Of a DNA stretch of 36,981 nucleotides, positions 5,507 to 13,099 are shown one piece after another. How positions within the stretch are numbered: the first letter of the stretch is position 1; each line of letters starts with the position of its first letter. This stretch comes from Candidatus Hydrogenedentota bacterium (lineage in GTDB: Bacteria; Hydrogenedentota; Hydrogenedentia; Hydrogenedentales; SLHB01). Position numbers and translations under genes: made by a program. The notes under the pieces are model-generated. The model was given only the letters and a program-made list of their open reading frames with translations, did no database searches and had not been told where the DNA came from. Location of the stretch: the NCBI GenBank assembly GCA_016209895.1, contig JACQVH010000137.1:1-36981 (forward strand). Direction: 5' to 3'.

Positions 5507-7111
5507 TTACTTGCCTTGCGGTTGCTGCTGTTGCCGCTCGCGCTGTTCCTGCTCGTAGCGGAGTTTCCGGACGCGCGCCTGTTCTTTTTTCTCGGCGGCG
5601 GTGTCCGTCATCTTCTTACGTTCCTTGCCGTGCGTGGTGCTCTCGTCGCCGGGAATCACGCTGACGATGCTGGGAACGTTTTCGTAGAGGTTTTGGGCGT
5701 CATCGAACCGATTCTCTTCGACGGCCCGGTCCCCGTCGTCAATGGCGGTTTGCGCCTTGTCGATCAACTTTTCGATGATGCCGAGGATTTGTTTGCGGGC
5801 CTGCTCTTTGCCGGACTGGGCCGCCTTGAATTGCTCCGAGAACTCTTCGTCAATGATCTCGAAGAGGTGCCCGGCCTTGGTATAGGTGTCAATTGCGTTT
5901 CCATAGGCTTCTTCACTGGCACTCTGGTCGGCTTCTTTCAGCACTTTTTCGGCCGAGGCCAAGGTGCGGATCGCAAGGTCGCGGCGCTCTTCACGTTCCG
6001 CAATCTCGGCGCGGGTCTGGCCCAGAAGATCACCGGCTTCCTTGCTGCTCCGGTCGTACTCCAAACATTGCGTGAATGCTTCCAGGGCCTTGGGAAGCGC
6101 CTTTTCGGCCTCGGTAGGCAGGGACGCCAGTTCCAATTGTTCCTTTCCGAAGCGCATGTAGTGGTCGGCAAGTTTCCGGGCCACGCGCTGTCGGTCCCCA
6201 CCGGTAAGGCTGAGTGCGTTCTTCCACTCACGAACGCCTCGGTCATGCGTGCCAAAATCGTAGAAAAGGTCTCCGGCCTTCTCATAGGGTTCAAGTAGGC
6301 CTGGGTTCACACTCACCAGGTGCGTGTAGGTTTTTTCTGCCTCGTACGCGTTCTTTTTCACCTCGAGCAGATATGCGATTTCGGAGACGAGGTACCAAGT
6401 GACGGCCTGACGCGATGGTGGAACTTCAGCCGCGTCCCCTTCCGGTCGAAGCACCGTATGCCAAACGTCGGCCACGGACTCGATGGCTTCCCCGAAGAAT
6501 GCGACGCCCGCTTGTTTCAGGTAACCATCGGCTCGCCTTCCATGCGAGTAGTCGAGAGCAATCAGGGACTTCGCGTTTCCATAGAATTCACGTCGTTCGT
6601 TCATATAATCCCGCATGCTACGGATGTATTGCCGGCTTTCATGTCTCGGCTGGAATCCATAGCGGAGGACATGCTTGTCAATATCCGCTTCCATTTCTTT
6701 CTTGAGGCTTGCAAGCCCGGGGGAGCGGTCCAACGCGTACGGCAACAGTAGGTCCGATACCAGCGCGCTTAACACGCCCATCCGGTAGGAGAAATAGCTG
6801 CCGGCGCCGTAGCGACGCACTTCTCGGAGCAGTTGAATCTCGCTGCCGATCGCCGCGATGGCTTCGGTGTCATTGTTCAGCGACAGGGAGTCCCGTAACA
6901 CATCGGGACCGGAACGTGCGCCGCGCACGACGTCGGCCTCGTAGTTGACGCCTTCCGTGCGGAAGGCCTGGGGATAGCTTCTTCGAATCATTTGGAGAGC
7001 GGTAGTAGTAATGGCCTGTTGGGCCCGGGGCCCCCACGCGGCCGCATTGACCCCGCCCATGAGCATCAACAAGAGACAACTAACTACGGCTTTTCTCATT
7101 CCGAAAAACAT
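5507..7111 (-). CDS. Exported TPR-repeat protein with a phospholipase-C-like N-terminal helix region
   Basis: 534 aa from ATG 7111, chosen because GAGG lies about 10 nt upstream; an internal ATG at 7099 is the alternative. The N-terminus is a clear signal peptide (MRKAVVSCLLLMLMGGVNA) followed by AAAWGPRAQQAITTTAL. A Trp just after the signal and an all-helical segment recall zinc-dependent phospholipase C / S1-P1 nuclease-like proteins, but the usual zinc-binding histidines are not evident in this stretch. From about residue 240 onward the protein is helical repeats of TPR type (AEKTYTHLVSVNPGLLEPYEKAGDLFYDFG, FTQCLEYDRSSKEAGDLLGQ, AIDTYTKAGHLFEII). The tail is highly charged and Gln-rich (QEQRERQQQQPQGK). 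Likely a periplasmic scaffold or assembly protein; no enzymatic function can be asserted. Confidence 0.75.
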   Translation of the reverse strand: MFFGMRKAVVSCLLLMLMGGVNAAAWGPRAQQAITTTALQMIRRSYPQAFRTEGVNYEADVVRGARSGPDVLRDSLSLNNDTEAIAAIGSEIQLLREVRRYGAGSYFSYRMGVLSALVSDLLLPYALDRSPGLASLKKEMEADIDKHVLRYGFQPRHESRQYIRSMRDYMNERREFYGNAKSLIALDYSHGRRADGYLKQAGVAFFGEAIESVADVWHTVLRPEGDAAEVPPSRQAVTWYLVSEIAYLLEVKKNAYEAEKTYTHLVSVNPGLLEPYEKAGDLFYDFGTHDRGVREWKNALSLTGGDRQRVARKLADHYMRFGKEQLELASLPTEAEKALPKALEAFTQCLEYDRSSKEAGDLLGQTRAEIAEREERRDLAIRTLASAEKVLKEADQSASEEAYGNAIDTYTKAGHLFEIIDEEFSEQFKAAQSGKEQARKQILGIIEKLIDKAQTAIDDGDRAVEENRFDDAQNLYENVPSIVSVIPGDESTTHGKERKKMTDTAAEKKEQARVRKLRYEQEQRERQQQQPQGK

Positions 7112-7172
7112 AGATGGAAACCTCACCCTCGTTGGCGGCGCCAACGGTATCGTTCTTCTTACAACCCCTAAC

Positions 7173-8216
7173 CTAAATGTTCAAATCACCATACAACGGA
7201 TCGTTTGGATAGAATAGGTACCGGGGCTCGAACACGGTGTTCGGCAAGCGATTGCCGCACCACGGCGGTACATTGATCAATGAGAGGTTATCAAACGTGT
7301 TGGCCAAAGTCCATTCCAGGAAGTTTCGGGTGTAAGGGAGACGGAAGCTCGGGTCGGGGTATTTCTTGAATTCCACGTGGCCGTCCAGGAACAGCACATT
7401 TCCCCCCACGCCATGGTTGGACGTGTAAGTGCCCTGAAAGTGCATGCTATCGTACAATACCGGGATGCGGGAACTCCCCTCGGCATCCTTGGCCGGGTCG
7501 TTGATGTCGGAAATAAACACTTTCGCGACATTATCGCGCATCAGGAAGAAAACGTCCCCTCCGCCCGGACCGTGTCCGCCGGGAATCTTGAGGTCTTCTT
7601 TCAAGAAGTTCAATTCGAGATTGAACATCCGGCGGTCCAACTCCTCCCATAGAAACAAGCCGTGTTCCTCGGTCACGACCGCGTACGGGAAGTACCAGTA
7701 ATTTTGGTTGGTGACGCATTCCCAGTCGGGTCGGGCTTTCTGGAGCCGGGCGAGCACGGTGTTGAAGCCGCTGGGGTCGGTGGTCGCCGGGAATACGGAC
7801 ATATTAATGTGCTCCGGCGTAAACGTCACGTCGGCGTACCAATACTCCTTCTTGTTTGAATCGGTAGCGAGCGGCGTGGATGGACACACCAACACGCGCA
7901 TTTCTTCCAGGTATTCGGGATAGAGTTGTTTCATGTCCACGATGTAGTTGTTTCGGACCAGTTTCTCGTTCGACCAGAATTGCGGCTCGCCCCAAAACCC
8001 GTTAGGCGTAGCGTTGGGGTATTTCCCGTCGTGCTCATCGGCGAACATATGCATCGCCAGAAACACCTGCTTGAGATTGCTGCCGCAGGTGACTCGTCGA
8101 GTGGCCTCGCGCGCTCTGGCGAGTGCGGGCAAAAGCAGTGAGGCCAGAATCCCGATAATGGTGATAACTACCAGGAGTTCGATTAGAGTGAAGGCCGCTT
8201 CGTTGTGACGTGTCAT
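7173..8216 (-). CDS. Type II-secretion-style pseudopilin with H-X9-DG C-terminal motif
   Basis: 347 aa from ATG 8216, which has AGGAGGGG about 7 nt upstream. The N-terminus is a class III prepilin signal. A short leader ending NEAA is followed by [24 protein letters not shown], with peptidase cleavage expected before Phe9 and the conserved Glu at mature position 5. The long globular domain ends with DIND (237-240), SSRIPVL (248-254) and [17 protein letters not shown], where His268 and Asp278-Gly279 make the H-X9-DG signature of the prepilin-like proteins abundant in PVC-type bacteria. No other secretion or pilus gene is adjacent; such proteins are usually scattered in many copies. A ~60-residue segment here is strikingly similar to the C-terminus of the anti-sigma protein at 30315-31664. 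Confidence 0.92.
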   Translation of the reverse strand: MTRHNEAAFTLIELLVVITIIGILASLLLPALARAREATRRVTCGSNLKQVFLAMHMFADEHDGKYPNATPNGFWGEPQFWSNEKLVRNNYIVDMKQLYPEYLEEMRVLVCPSTPLATDSNKKEYWYADVTFTPEHINMSVFPATTDPSGFNTVLARLQKARPDWECVTNQNYWYFPYAVVTEEHGLFLWEELDRRMFNLELNFLKEDLKIPGGHGPGGGDVFFLMRDNVAKVFISDINDPAKDAEGSSRIPVLYDSMHFQGTYTSNHGVGGNVLFLDGHVEFKKYPDPSFRLPYTRNFLEWTLANTFDNLSLINVPPWCGNRLPNTVFEPRYLFYPNDPLYGDLNI

Positions 8217-8311
8217 GACACTACCCCTCCTGAACGTTTTTTGGCTTCCGTTGGTGTTCAGAATCGTAACTCTTTCTAAATGTGCCCCTTGCACAGTAAC
8301 CACAAGAGATT

Positions 8312-8340
8312 ACGCTAGCACAACCTTCCCAAGGTGTCAA
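8312..8340 (-). promoter_or_regulatory. Candidate promoter of the pseudopilin gene
   Basis: On the minus strand a perfect TTGACA (8335-8340) is followed after 17 bp by TAGCGT (8312-8317), a poor -10. The 5' leader would be about 90 nt. Confidence 0.35.
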
Positions 8341-8620
8341 CAGAATATCTCCACATGGGGCCATTTCGCACGTTGTTTCTAACTCCATTGCTCGGACTGT
8401 CGCCTCCATTCTGGGGCCAAAAGAATCCCGATTCGGAGATCGGGGCCAAGTTCGAAGTCGGGGCTACGTCGGTGCTGCGGCAGCACCCGATGAATCGCAC
8501 CGAATCCGAATTCCGATTATCAAGCAGCGGTCTTGCATTGTAAAGAGACAACCGGCTGTCCAGGCAGCGGGGCGGAAAGATGTTGAGGCGTAAGTCGTTG
8601 GCGGGCAACGGTCTTATTGG
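8341..8620. other. Gene-free spacer with a palindrome
   Basis: I see no coding region with family resemblance, RNA gene or decayed gene here. A near-perfect palindrome (8471-8487, arms GGTGCTGC/GCAGCACC around one G) is the only strong local structure. The surrounding sequence has weak repetition of CGAAT and GAATTCC motifs. Confidence 0.5.
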
Positions 8621-8755
8621 GTGAAAAGGGGTGATTTTGGGTGAAAAACCGAGCTCTTTTTGTGAAAAACTGTACATATTTTGTGAAGTTCGGTGAAAAA
8701 GCGTGCAGAATCTGTGAAAAAGCGTGCAAGAACTGTGATACATTTTTGTAGGATT
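8621..8755. repeat. Phased GTGAAAAA direct-repeat array (21-bp / half-unit 10-bp spacing)
   Basis: GTGAAAA or close variants begin at 8621, 8631, 8641, 8662, 8683, 8693, 8714 and 8735. The steps are 10, 10, 21, 21, 10, 21 and 21 bp, i.e. one or two turns of B-DNA. Within the 21-bp units the second half is also related (GCGTGCAGAATCT and GCGTGCAAGAACT). The A-tracts are therefore in helical phase, which is known to produce intrinsic curvature. Local base composition is much more AT-rich than the flanks. No replication protein or integrase is next to it, and the units are contiguous without unique spacers, so it is not CRISPR. Confidence 0.7.
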
Positions 8756-9040
8756 TTCCGAGTGGTGGACCGCGAAATGCGAATATAACGGATTCCGCCG
8801 GGCCCATAGGAGCTTGAGAGGCGGATCCGAGCGGGGAGTGAGGCGATGTCCGGGTGTTGGCGATGTGCATTGCATTCATTGTTCGTAACCTTTTCGGGTG
8901 CTGGAGTTTACGGCTCGGTCTGTTCATTCGGCCTCGGGTGTTCCGACTCTCGTGCTGCAAATATCCCTCTATATATATAGCCCCGGGCGTTGCACTGGTT
9001 GGAACAACCTGGAACACCGGGATTCAGGAGACAAGACAGG

Positions 9041-9484
9041 ATGACCCGTACCTACGATAACTACGCGTCCGTCTTTGAAGGTCATGGTTTCCCTCTGGCC
9101 TTCGTGGATTTGGACTTGTACCGGCAGTTCCGACATTTGCCGGCCGCCGGGTTTGCCATGGAAATCAACCGGCGGCTCGCGCCCAACCTATTCACGTGTG
9201 CCGGCGGCGGGTACGTAGCATCCGGCAGTGCGGGACCGGAGAAACTGCCGACCCCGTACTTGCCCATTGGCGCGTGACTCCTGCCGGCGGAAGGCGCGGG
9301 AGAAAACCAAACGCCGGTCGTGTATGATGGACCGGAACGGCTGGAGTTGGGCGACGCGATTTTCTTTCGACACAGCAAAGCCGGCGAGTTGTGCGAACAT
9401 TTCAACACGTTACGGCTCGTTTCCGACGGAAAGATCGTGGACGAAGTGCTTACGTATCGCGGCGAAGGACAACAGTTTCTTTGA
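9041..9484 (+). pseudogene. Decayed D-threonine aldolase/alanine-racemase-like gene (internal deletion and stop)
   Basis: A single frame runs from ATG 9041 (AGGAG about 10 nt upstream) to TGA 9482, interrupted by an in-frame TGA at 9275-9277. The first ~29 residues (YDNYASVFEGHGFPLAFVDLDLYRQ) look like the N-terminus of amino-acid aldolase/deaminase proteins with a PLP-binding alanine-racemase-type barrel. The text then jumps directly to the C-terminal region: AGFAMEINRRLAPN, CAGGGYVASGSAG, PYLPIGA-stop-LLPAEGAGENQTP, GDAIFFRHSKAGELCEHF, TYRGEGQQFL. The central barrel with the PLP lysine, some 200-300 residues, is missing. The C-terminal part still keeps its frame and codon pattern after the stop, so the decay seems recent. 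It lies 42 nt upstream of the aldehyde dehydrogenase, with which it may once have formed an operon. Confidence 0.7.
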
Positions 9485-9526
9485 GCGCTTCGCGCATGGC
9501 AATGGGTAAGGTAGAGGAGAGAGGCG

Positions 9527-11086
9527 ATGAGTGAGATCGCGGTGAAGAATCCCATGACCGGGGAGGTCTTATACGTCGTGCCGGAAGCCGACGATGCGGT
9601 AATTCGGCACACCTTCGAAGCGGCACGCCGGGCGTTCGCACGGATCAGTGCAATGACCGTTCGCGAGCGTGTCGCGGAGACGCTCAAAATCCGCGATTAC
9701 ATCCTCGCGCACCGCGAGGCAATCATTGACAAAATCGTGGCGGAGACGGGCAAGTGCCGGACGGATGCCCTGACTTCGGAAATCTTCGTCATCCTGGATG
9801 TCATTGACTACTACCGCAAGAACGCCGAGAAAATCCTCGCGGTCCAGCGCGTGTCCACGCCGTTCGTCTTGTTCGGCAAGAAGAGCCGCATCTGTTTCGA
9901 GCCGCTGGGTACGGTGCTGGTCATCTCGCCCTGGAACTATCCCCTGCACCTGGCGCTGGTGCCCTGTATCACCGCCTTTGTCGCCGGAAACGCCGTGGTC
10001 TTCAAACCGTCCGAGTACACGCCGTTGCGGGGGTTGGTCGAGGAGATTCTCGAAGGCAGCGGCTTCCTGCGCCACGGCATCCAGGTCGTCTACGGCGGCA
10101 AAGATGTGGGCGCCAAACTGATTGACGCGAAGCCGGCGAAGATTCTGTTTACGGGCAGCGTTCGTTCGGGGCGCAAGGTCATGGAACTCGCGTCCAGACA
10201 TCTGATCCCGGTCGAACTCGAACTCGGCGGCAAGGACCCGATGGTCGTGTTCGAGGATGTGAACTTGGAGCGGACGGTGAACGGGGCGCTTTGGGGCGCG
10301 CTTACGAACTGCGGCCAGGCGTGCACGTCCGTCGAACGCATCTACGTACAAGAAGGGCTCTATGACCAGTTCGTAGTCAAATTGCGCGAGAAGATTGAGA
10401 AGGTGACCTATCCCGGACATGGCGGCGAACTGCCCGATGCCGGCAGCCTCGACGTCGGCTGCATCACGCCGGCTTTCCAACTCGATGTCATCCGCGCGCA
10501 TCTTGACGAGGCGCGTCAGAACGGCGCCAAGATTCTTACCGGCGGCGTGCCTATGAACGGTTCCCACGTCGTTCCGCCGACGATGGTCGTGGACGTGGAT
10601 CCGTCGTTGAAACTCGCGGCGGAAGAGACGTTCGGTCCCGTGGTCACCGTGATGAAGTTCAAGACGGAAGAAGAGGCGGTGAAACTGGCGAACGATTCCG
10701 AGTACGGATTGAGCGCGAGTGTGTGGAGCGGCGACCTGGAGCGCGGCTGGCGCGTTGCGCGCCAAATCGAGGCCGGAAACGTGAACGTGAATAACGTCAT
10801 GATCACGGAAGGGAACTCGGCGCTGCCGTTCGGCGGGGTGAAGAACTCCGGATTCGGGCGATACAAGGGACCCTTCGGACTTCACGCCTTTTCCAACATC
10901 AAGTCCGTGATGGTGGACAAACAAGGATCGCGCATCGAGTCCAACTGGTTTCCCTACACGAAAGAGAAGTACCAGGCCTTTTCCAAGCTGATCGAGTTGT
11001 TGTATGGCGGCGGACCGCTGGGCTTTTTGAAGGCGCTGGTCTGGGGTCTCAGACTCGAACTCCTCACCCGCCGGCAGCGGCTGTGA
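9527..11086 (+). CDS. NAD(P)-dependent aldehyde dehydrogenase
   Basis: 519-aa member of the ALDH superfamily oxidising an aldehyde to an acid in the cytoplasm; the substrate cannot be determined. The start is ATG 9527 behind GGAGAGAGG. The cofactor and active-site landmarks are in order: PWNYP (N137), the FTGS strand (208-211), the catalytic base in ELGGK (E232), the nucleophile in NCGQACTS (C266), EETFGPV near 369 and PFGGVKNSGFGRY near 435. A hydrophobic C-terminal segment (PLGFLKALVWGL) resembles the membrane-associated tail of some class 3/fatty-aldehyde dehydrogenases, so peripheral membrane attachment is possible. It is preceded by the aldolase-like pseudogene; no other partner is evident. 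Confidence 0.95.
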   Translation: MSEIAVKNPMTGEVLYVVPEADDAVIRHTFEAARRAFARISAMTVRERVAETLKIRDYILAHREAIIDKIVAETGKCRTDALTSEIFVILDVIDYYRKNAEKILAVQRVSTPFVLFGKKSRICFEPLGTVLVISPWNYPLHLALVPCITAFVAGNAVVFKPSEYTPLRGLVEEILEGSGFLRHGIQVVYGGKDVGAKLIDAKPAKILFTGSVRSGRKVMELASRHLIPVELELGGKDPMVVFEDVNLERTVNGALWGALTNCGQACTSVERIYVQEGLYDQFVVKLREKIEKVTYPGHGGELPDAGSLDVGCITPAFQLDVIRAHLDEARQNGAKILTGGVPMNGSHVVPPTMVVDVDPSLKLAAEETFGPVVTVMKFKTEEEAVKLANDSEYGLSASVWSGDLERGWRVARQIEAGNVNVNNVMITEGNSALPFGGVKNSGFGRYKGPFGLHAFSNIKSVMVDKQGSRIESNWFPYTKEKYQAFSKLIELLYGGGPLGFLKALVWGLRLELLTRRQRL

Positions 11087-11187
11087 CGCGGTGGGATGTC
11101 CAACGCGGCGAGGAAAGATATAGCGGTGGCGGGATCGGGGTGTCCGGGGGTTGGATTGCGGCGGATAGGGCGTTTGAGGATGTTCGG

Positions 11188-11241
11188 CACCAAGGACACC
11201 AAGGACACCAAGGACCTCAAGGACAACAGGGATACCAGGGA
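11188..11241. repeat. Tandem nonamer array (CACCAAGGA), six units
   Basis: Three perfect CACCAAGGA units are followed by CCTCAAGGA, CAACAGGGA and TACCAGGGA, all 9 nt, in the gap between the dehydrogenase and aminotransferase genes. There are no open-frame constraints and no gene overlap. Degeneracy increases to the right. Confidence 0.8.
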
Positions 11242-11297
11242 CGAAAAGAAAATAGACTTTGGGGGTCTTGGTGGGTGATTCGGATGGGAGCGAGTCT

Positions 11298-11345
11298 CGA
11301 TTACGATTGCGATCGTTGGATTACGAATCACGATTTCGATACGAG
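11298..11345. repeat. Degenerate GATTAC-type hexamer repeat
   Basis: A short stretch made of variants of CGATTA/CGATTG/CGAATC/CGATTT lies directly upstream of the aminotransferase gene. It is irregular in phase and less convincing than the nonamer array next to it. Confidence 0.45.
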
Positions 11346-11359
11346 TATGAAAGGGCGGT

Positions 11360-12658
11360 ATGGCGAAAGTTGGTGAGGACGTGAAATTGGCGATTTGCGG
11401 GGGGCCGAAATGCGTGACGGCGGACCCGACGGACCGTTGGGCGATGATTCCGGCGGGGGAGGTGAAGGCCGCCATCGGCGCGCTGCTCGAGGAAGGAAAG
11501 ATTACCATTGCGGACGGTTCCGGCGTGGTAGGGGAGTTCGAGGAAGGATTCAAGGCGTTGGTGGGTACGCGCTACGCCCTGGCGATGAACAGCGGGACCG
11601 CCACACTGCACAGCGCGTATTTCGCCGCGGGAGTCAGTCCGGGCACGGAAGTGTTGGCGCCCAGCTATACGTGGCACGCCTCAATCACGCCGATTCTGCA
11701 TTGTTCGGCGACGCCCGTGTTCTGCGATATCGAGCCGGACACGTTGACGATTGACCCGCGAGATATGGAGAGAAAGATCACGCCAAAGACGCGCGCGGTC
11801 TGCGTGGTGCACGTCTGGGGTAACGTGGCGGACATGGACCGCATTATGGCGTTGGCCCGAAAACACAAGCTGGCCGTAATCGAGGACGCCTCACACGCGC
11901 ACGGAGCCAAGTACAAAGGGCGGCCGGTCGGTGGTATCGGAGACATAGGTTGCTTCAGTCTTCAGGGCGTGAAGGCCGTGAGCGGCGGGGAGGCGGGCGT
12001 GGCGACCACGAACGATCCGGTGCTCTTCGATCGCATGGTGTTACTGGGCCATTTCGGTCGCGGACCGAAGCGGCAAGGCGCGGGAACGTTTGATTCCATC
12101 GGGGACATGAGTCTCGGTGCGAAGTACCGTCCGCACCCGTTCGCCATTGCGCTAGCGAATTGTCAACTGAAGCGACTCACGGAATTGAATCGTCTCCGCG
12201 CGCGAAACTATGCCGTGCTGAATGAACTTTTGCGCGATGTGCCGGGTATCGAGACATTCGAGCCGCGGCCTGGCTGCGAACGGGGCGGTTACTTGGAATT
12301 CAAGTTCGGAGTTGCGCGCGAAATCGCCGACCAAGCGCCGCTGGAGAAGATAGAAGCGGCGCTGCAAGCCGAAGGCGCCCCGGTCCAGAAGGACCGATAT
12401 TCGAGTTTTAACTACACGTACGGTTTATTGCACACCGCGCCGCTATTCACAACGTTTGACCGCGCCAGTTTGGGCGGGTGTTTCTACGATCCGAAGTCTT
12501 ACACGGGCAAGCCGGTCACGCCGGTGAAGCTGCCGGTCACGGAGGACGTGTGCACGCGATTGCTCGGCACGTACGCGTTTGCGGACGTTTCGCCGGAATA
12601 CTTGAAGCAGATTGGCAATGCGTTCCGAAAAGTAATGACGCACTTGGAGCAGGTCTGA
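11360..12658 (+). CDS. DegT/DnrJ/EryC1/StrS-family PLP aminotransferase
   Basis: 432-aa fold-type I PLP enzyme of the sugar-nucleotide aminotransferase family, which transfers an amino group from glutamate to a keto-sugar nucleotide for surface glycans or antibiotics. Visible landmarks are the phosphate-binding NSGTATLH (77-84), the ring-stacking APSYTWHAS region, the PLP-pyridine aspartate in IEDASHAHGA (D176) and the Schiff-base lysine in SLQGVKAVSGGEAG (K205). The family pattern after the lysine (GEAGVATT) is kept. The start is ATG 11360 behind AAAGGGCGG. Some family members are dehydratases or regulators rather than aminotransferases, but the lysine is present here. Nearby glycosyltransferases and a nucleotide-sugar dehydrogenase fit a glycan role. 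Confidence 0.92.
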   Translation: MAKVGEDVKLAICGGPKCVTADPTDRWAMIPAGEVKAAIGALLEEGKITIADGSGVVGEFEEGFKALVGTRYALAMNSGTATLHSAYFAAGVSPGTEVLAPSYTWHASITPILHCSATPVFCDIEPDTLTIDPRDMERKITPKTRAVCVVHVWGNVADMDRIMALARKHKLAVIEDASHAHGAKYKGRPVGGIGDIGCFSLQGVKAVSGGEAGVATTNDPVLFDRMVLLGHFGRGPKRQGAGTFDSIGDMSLGAKYRPHPFAIALANCQLKRLTELNRLRARNYAVLNELLRDVPGIETFEPRPGCERGGYLEFKFGVAREIADQAPLEKIEAALQAEGAPVQKDRYSSFNYTYGLLHTAPLFTTFDRASLGGCFYDPKSYTGKPVTPVKLPVTEDVCTRLLGTYAFADVSPEYLKQIGNAFRKVMTHLEQV

Positions 12659-12668
12659 GCCGTGGGGA

Positions 12669-12704
12669 ACAGACAGGACGGATAGGATTCATAGGACGTA
12701 TTCG
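12669..12704. repeat. Degenerate nonamer repeat, about four units
   Basis: ACAGACAGG, ACGGATAGG, ATTCATAGG and ACGTATTCG lie in one 9-nt phase, starting 11 nt after the aminotransferase stop. The style matches the nonamers at 11188 and 22642. Confidence 0.5.
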
Positions 12705-12718
12705 ACCTCTGGGTCGAA
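12701..12718 (+). terminator. Hairpin after the aminotransferase gene
   Basis: Perfect 7-bp stem TTCGACC/GGTCGAA with a 4-nt loop (TCTG), 42 nt after the stop codon. There is no T-run, so it is at best a weak or factor-dependent terminator. Confidence 0.4.
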
Positions 12719-12748
12719 CGTTCCGGGGAGTTCTCCAGATTCCGATTC

Positions 12749-12778
12749 TTGACAGGGTCCTTCAAGATTGGCTATTTT
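12749..12778 (+). promoter_or_regulatory. Promoter of the tRNA-Gln/tRNA-Glu unit
   Basis: Consensus TTGACA (12749-12754), 18-bp spacer, TATTTT (12773-12778). The transcription start would fall about 8 nt before tRNA-Gln. Confidence 0.65.
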
Positions 12779-12792
12779 ATGGGAGGAAATTC

Positions 12793-12868
12793 TGCCGGAT
12801 GGCCAAATTGGTAAGGCACCTGACTCTGGATCAGGGAATTCTAGGTTCGAGTCCTAGTCCGGCAACCA
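12793..12868 (+). tRNA. tRNA-Gln (CTG anticodon)
   Basis: The acceptor TGCCGGA/TCCGGCA and the anticodon stem CCTGA/TCAGG with loop CTCTGGA (anticodon CTG at 12826-12828) pair, as does the T-arm around GGTTCGAGTCC. Discriminator A and CCA are encoded. The T at position 1 is typical of Gln tRNAs. Confidence 0.94.
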
Positions 12869-12907
12869 GTACTTATAAGGCTTGACAGGCAGTTGCAGAT
12901 TTTCGGC

Positions 12908-12983
12908 GGCCCGTTCATCTAGAGGTCCAGGATGCGGGGTTCTCAGTCCCGTCACACGGGTTCGACTCCCGTACGGGCTGCCA
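12908..12983 (+). tRNA. tRNA-Glu (CTC anticodon)
   Basis: The acceptor GGCCCGT pairs with ACGGGCT, with a G-U at the first pair. The anticodon stem CGGGG/TCCCG carries loop TTCTCAG (anticodon CTC at 12942-12944), and the T-arm is built around ACGGG-TTCGACT-CCCGT. Discriminator G and CCA are encoded. It lies 39 nt after tRNA-Gln and is probably co-transcribed from the promoter at 12749. Confidence 0.93.
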
Positions 12984-13099
12984 ATCTTGAAATCTGGAAC
13001 TGGGACGCAATCTGGGAATCGGGCAAGCTGGAATTGTTGTTGCGCCAGCTTTGCGGGCGTTCCTTGGTAGATTCCTCTGAGCACACCCCGGGGTGCGGT

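Noticed and set aside
5516..6298. 260-codon plus-strand frame opposite the TPR gene
   Set aside because: A Leu/Phe-rich shadow of a charged helical repeat protein; the minus-strand gene has a signal peptide, TPR pattern and ribosome-binding site.
8621..8755. CRISPR array
   Set aside because: The repeats are contiguous and short, with no unique spacers of constant length, and no cas gene is present.
9275..9277. In-frame TGA as selenocysteine or recoded codon
   Set aside because: The gene is also missing its catalytic middle, no stem-loop follows the TGA, and the surrounding text fits a simple CGA-to-TGA mutation in a pseudogene.
9569..10924. Long open frame (451 codons) on the minus strand opposite the aldehyde dehydrogenase
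   Set aside because: It mirrors the codon pattern of a well-supported plus-strand gene with all catalytic motifs. Open antisense frames are expected in GC-rich DNA, and the product has no family features.
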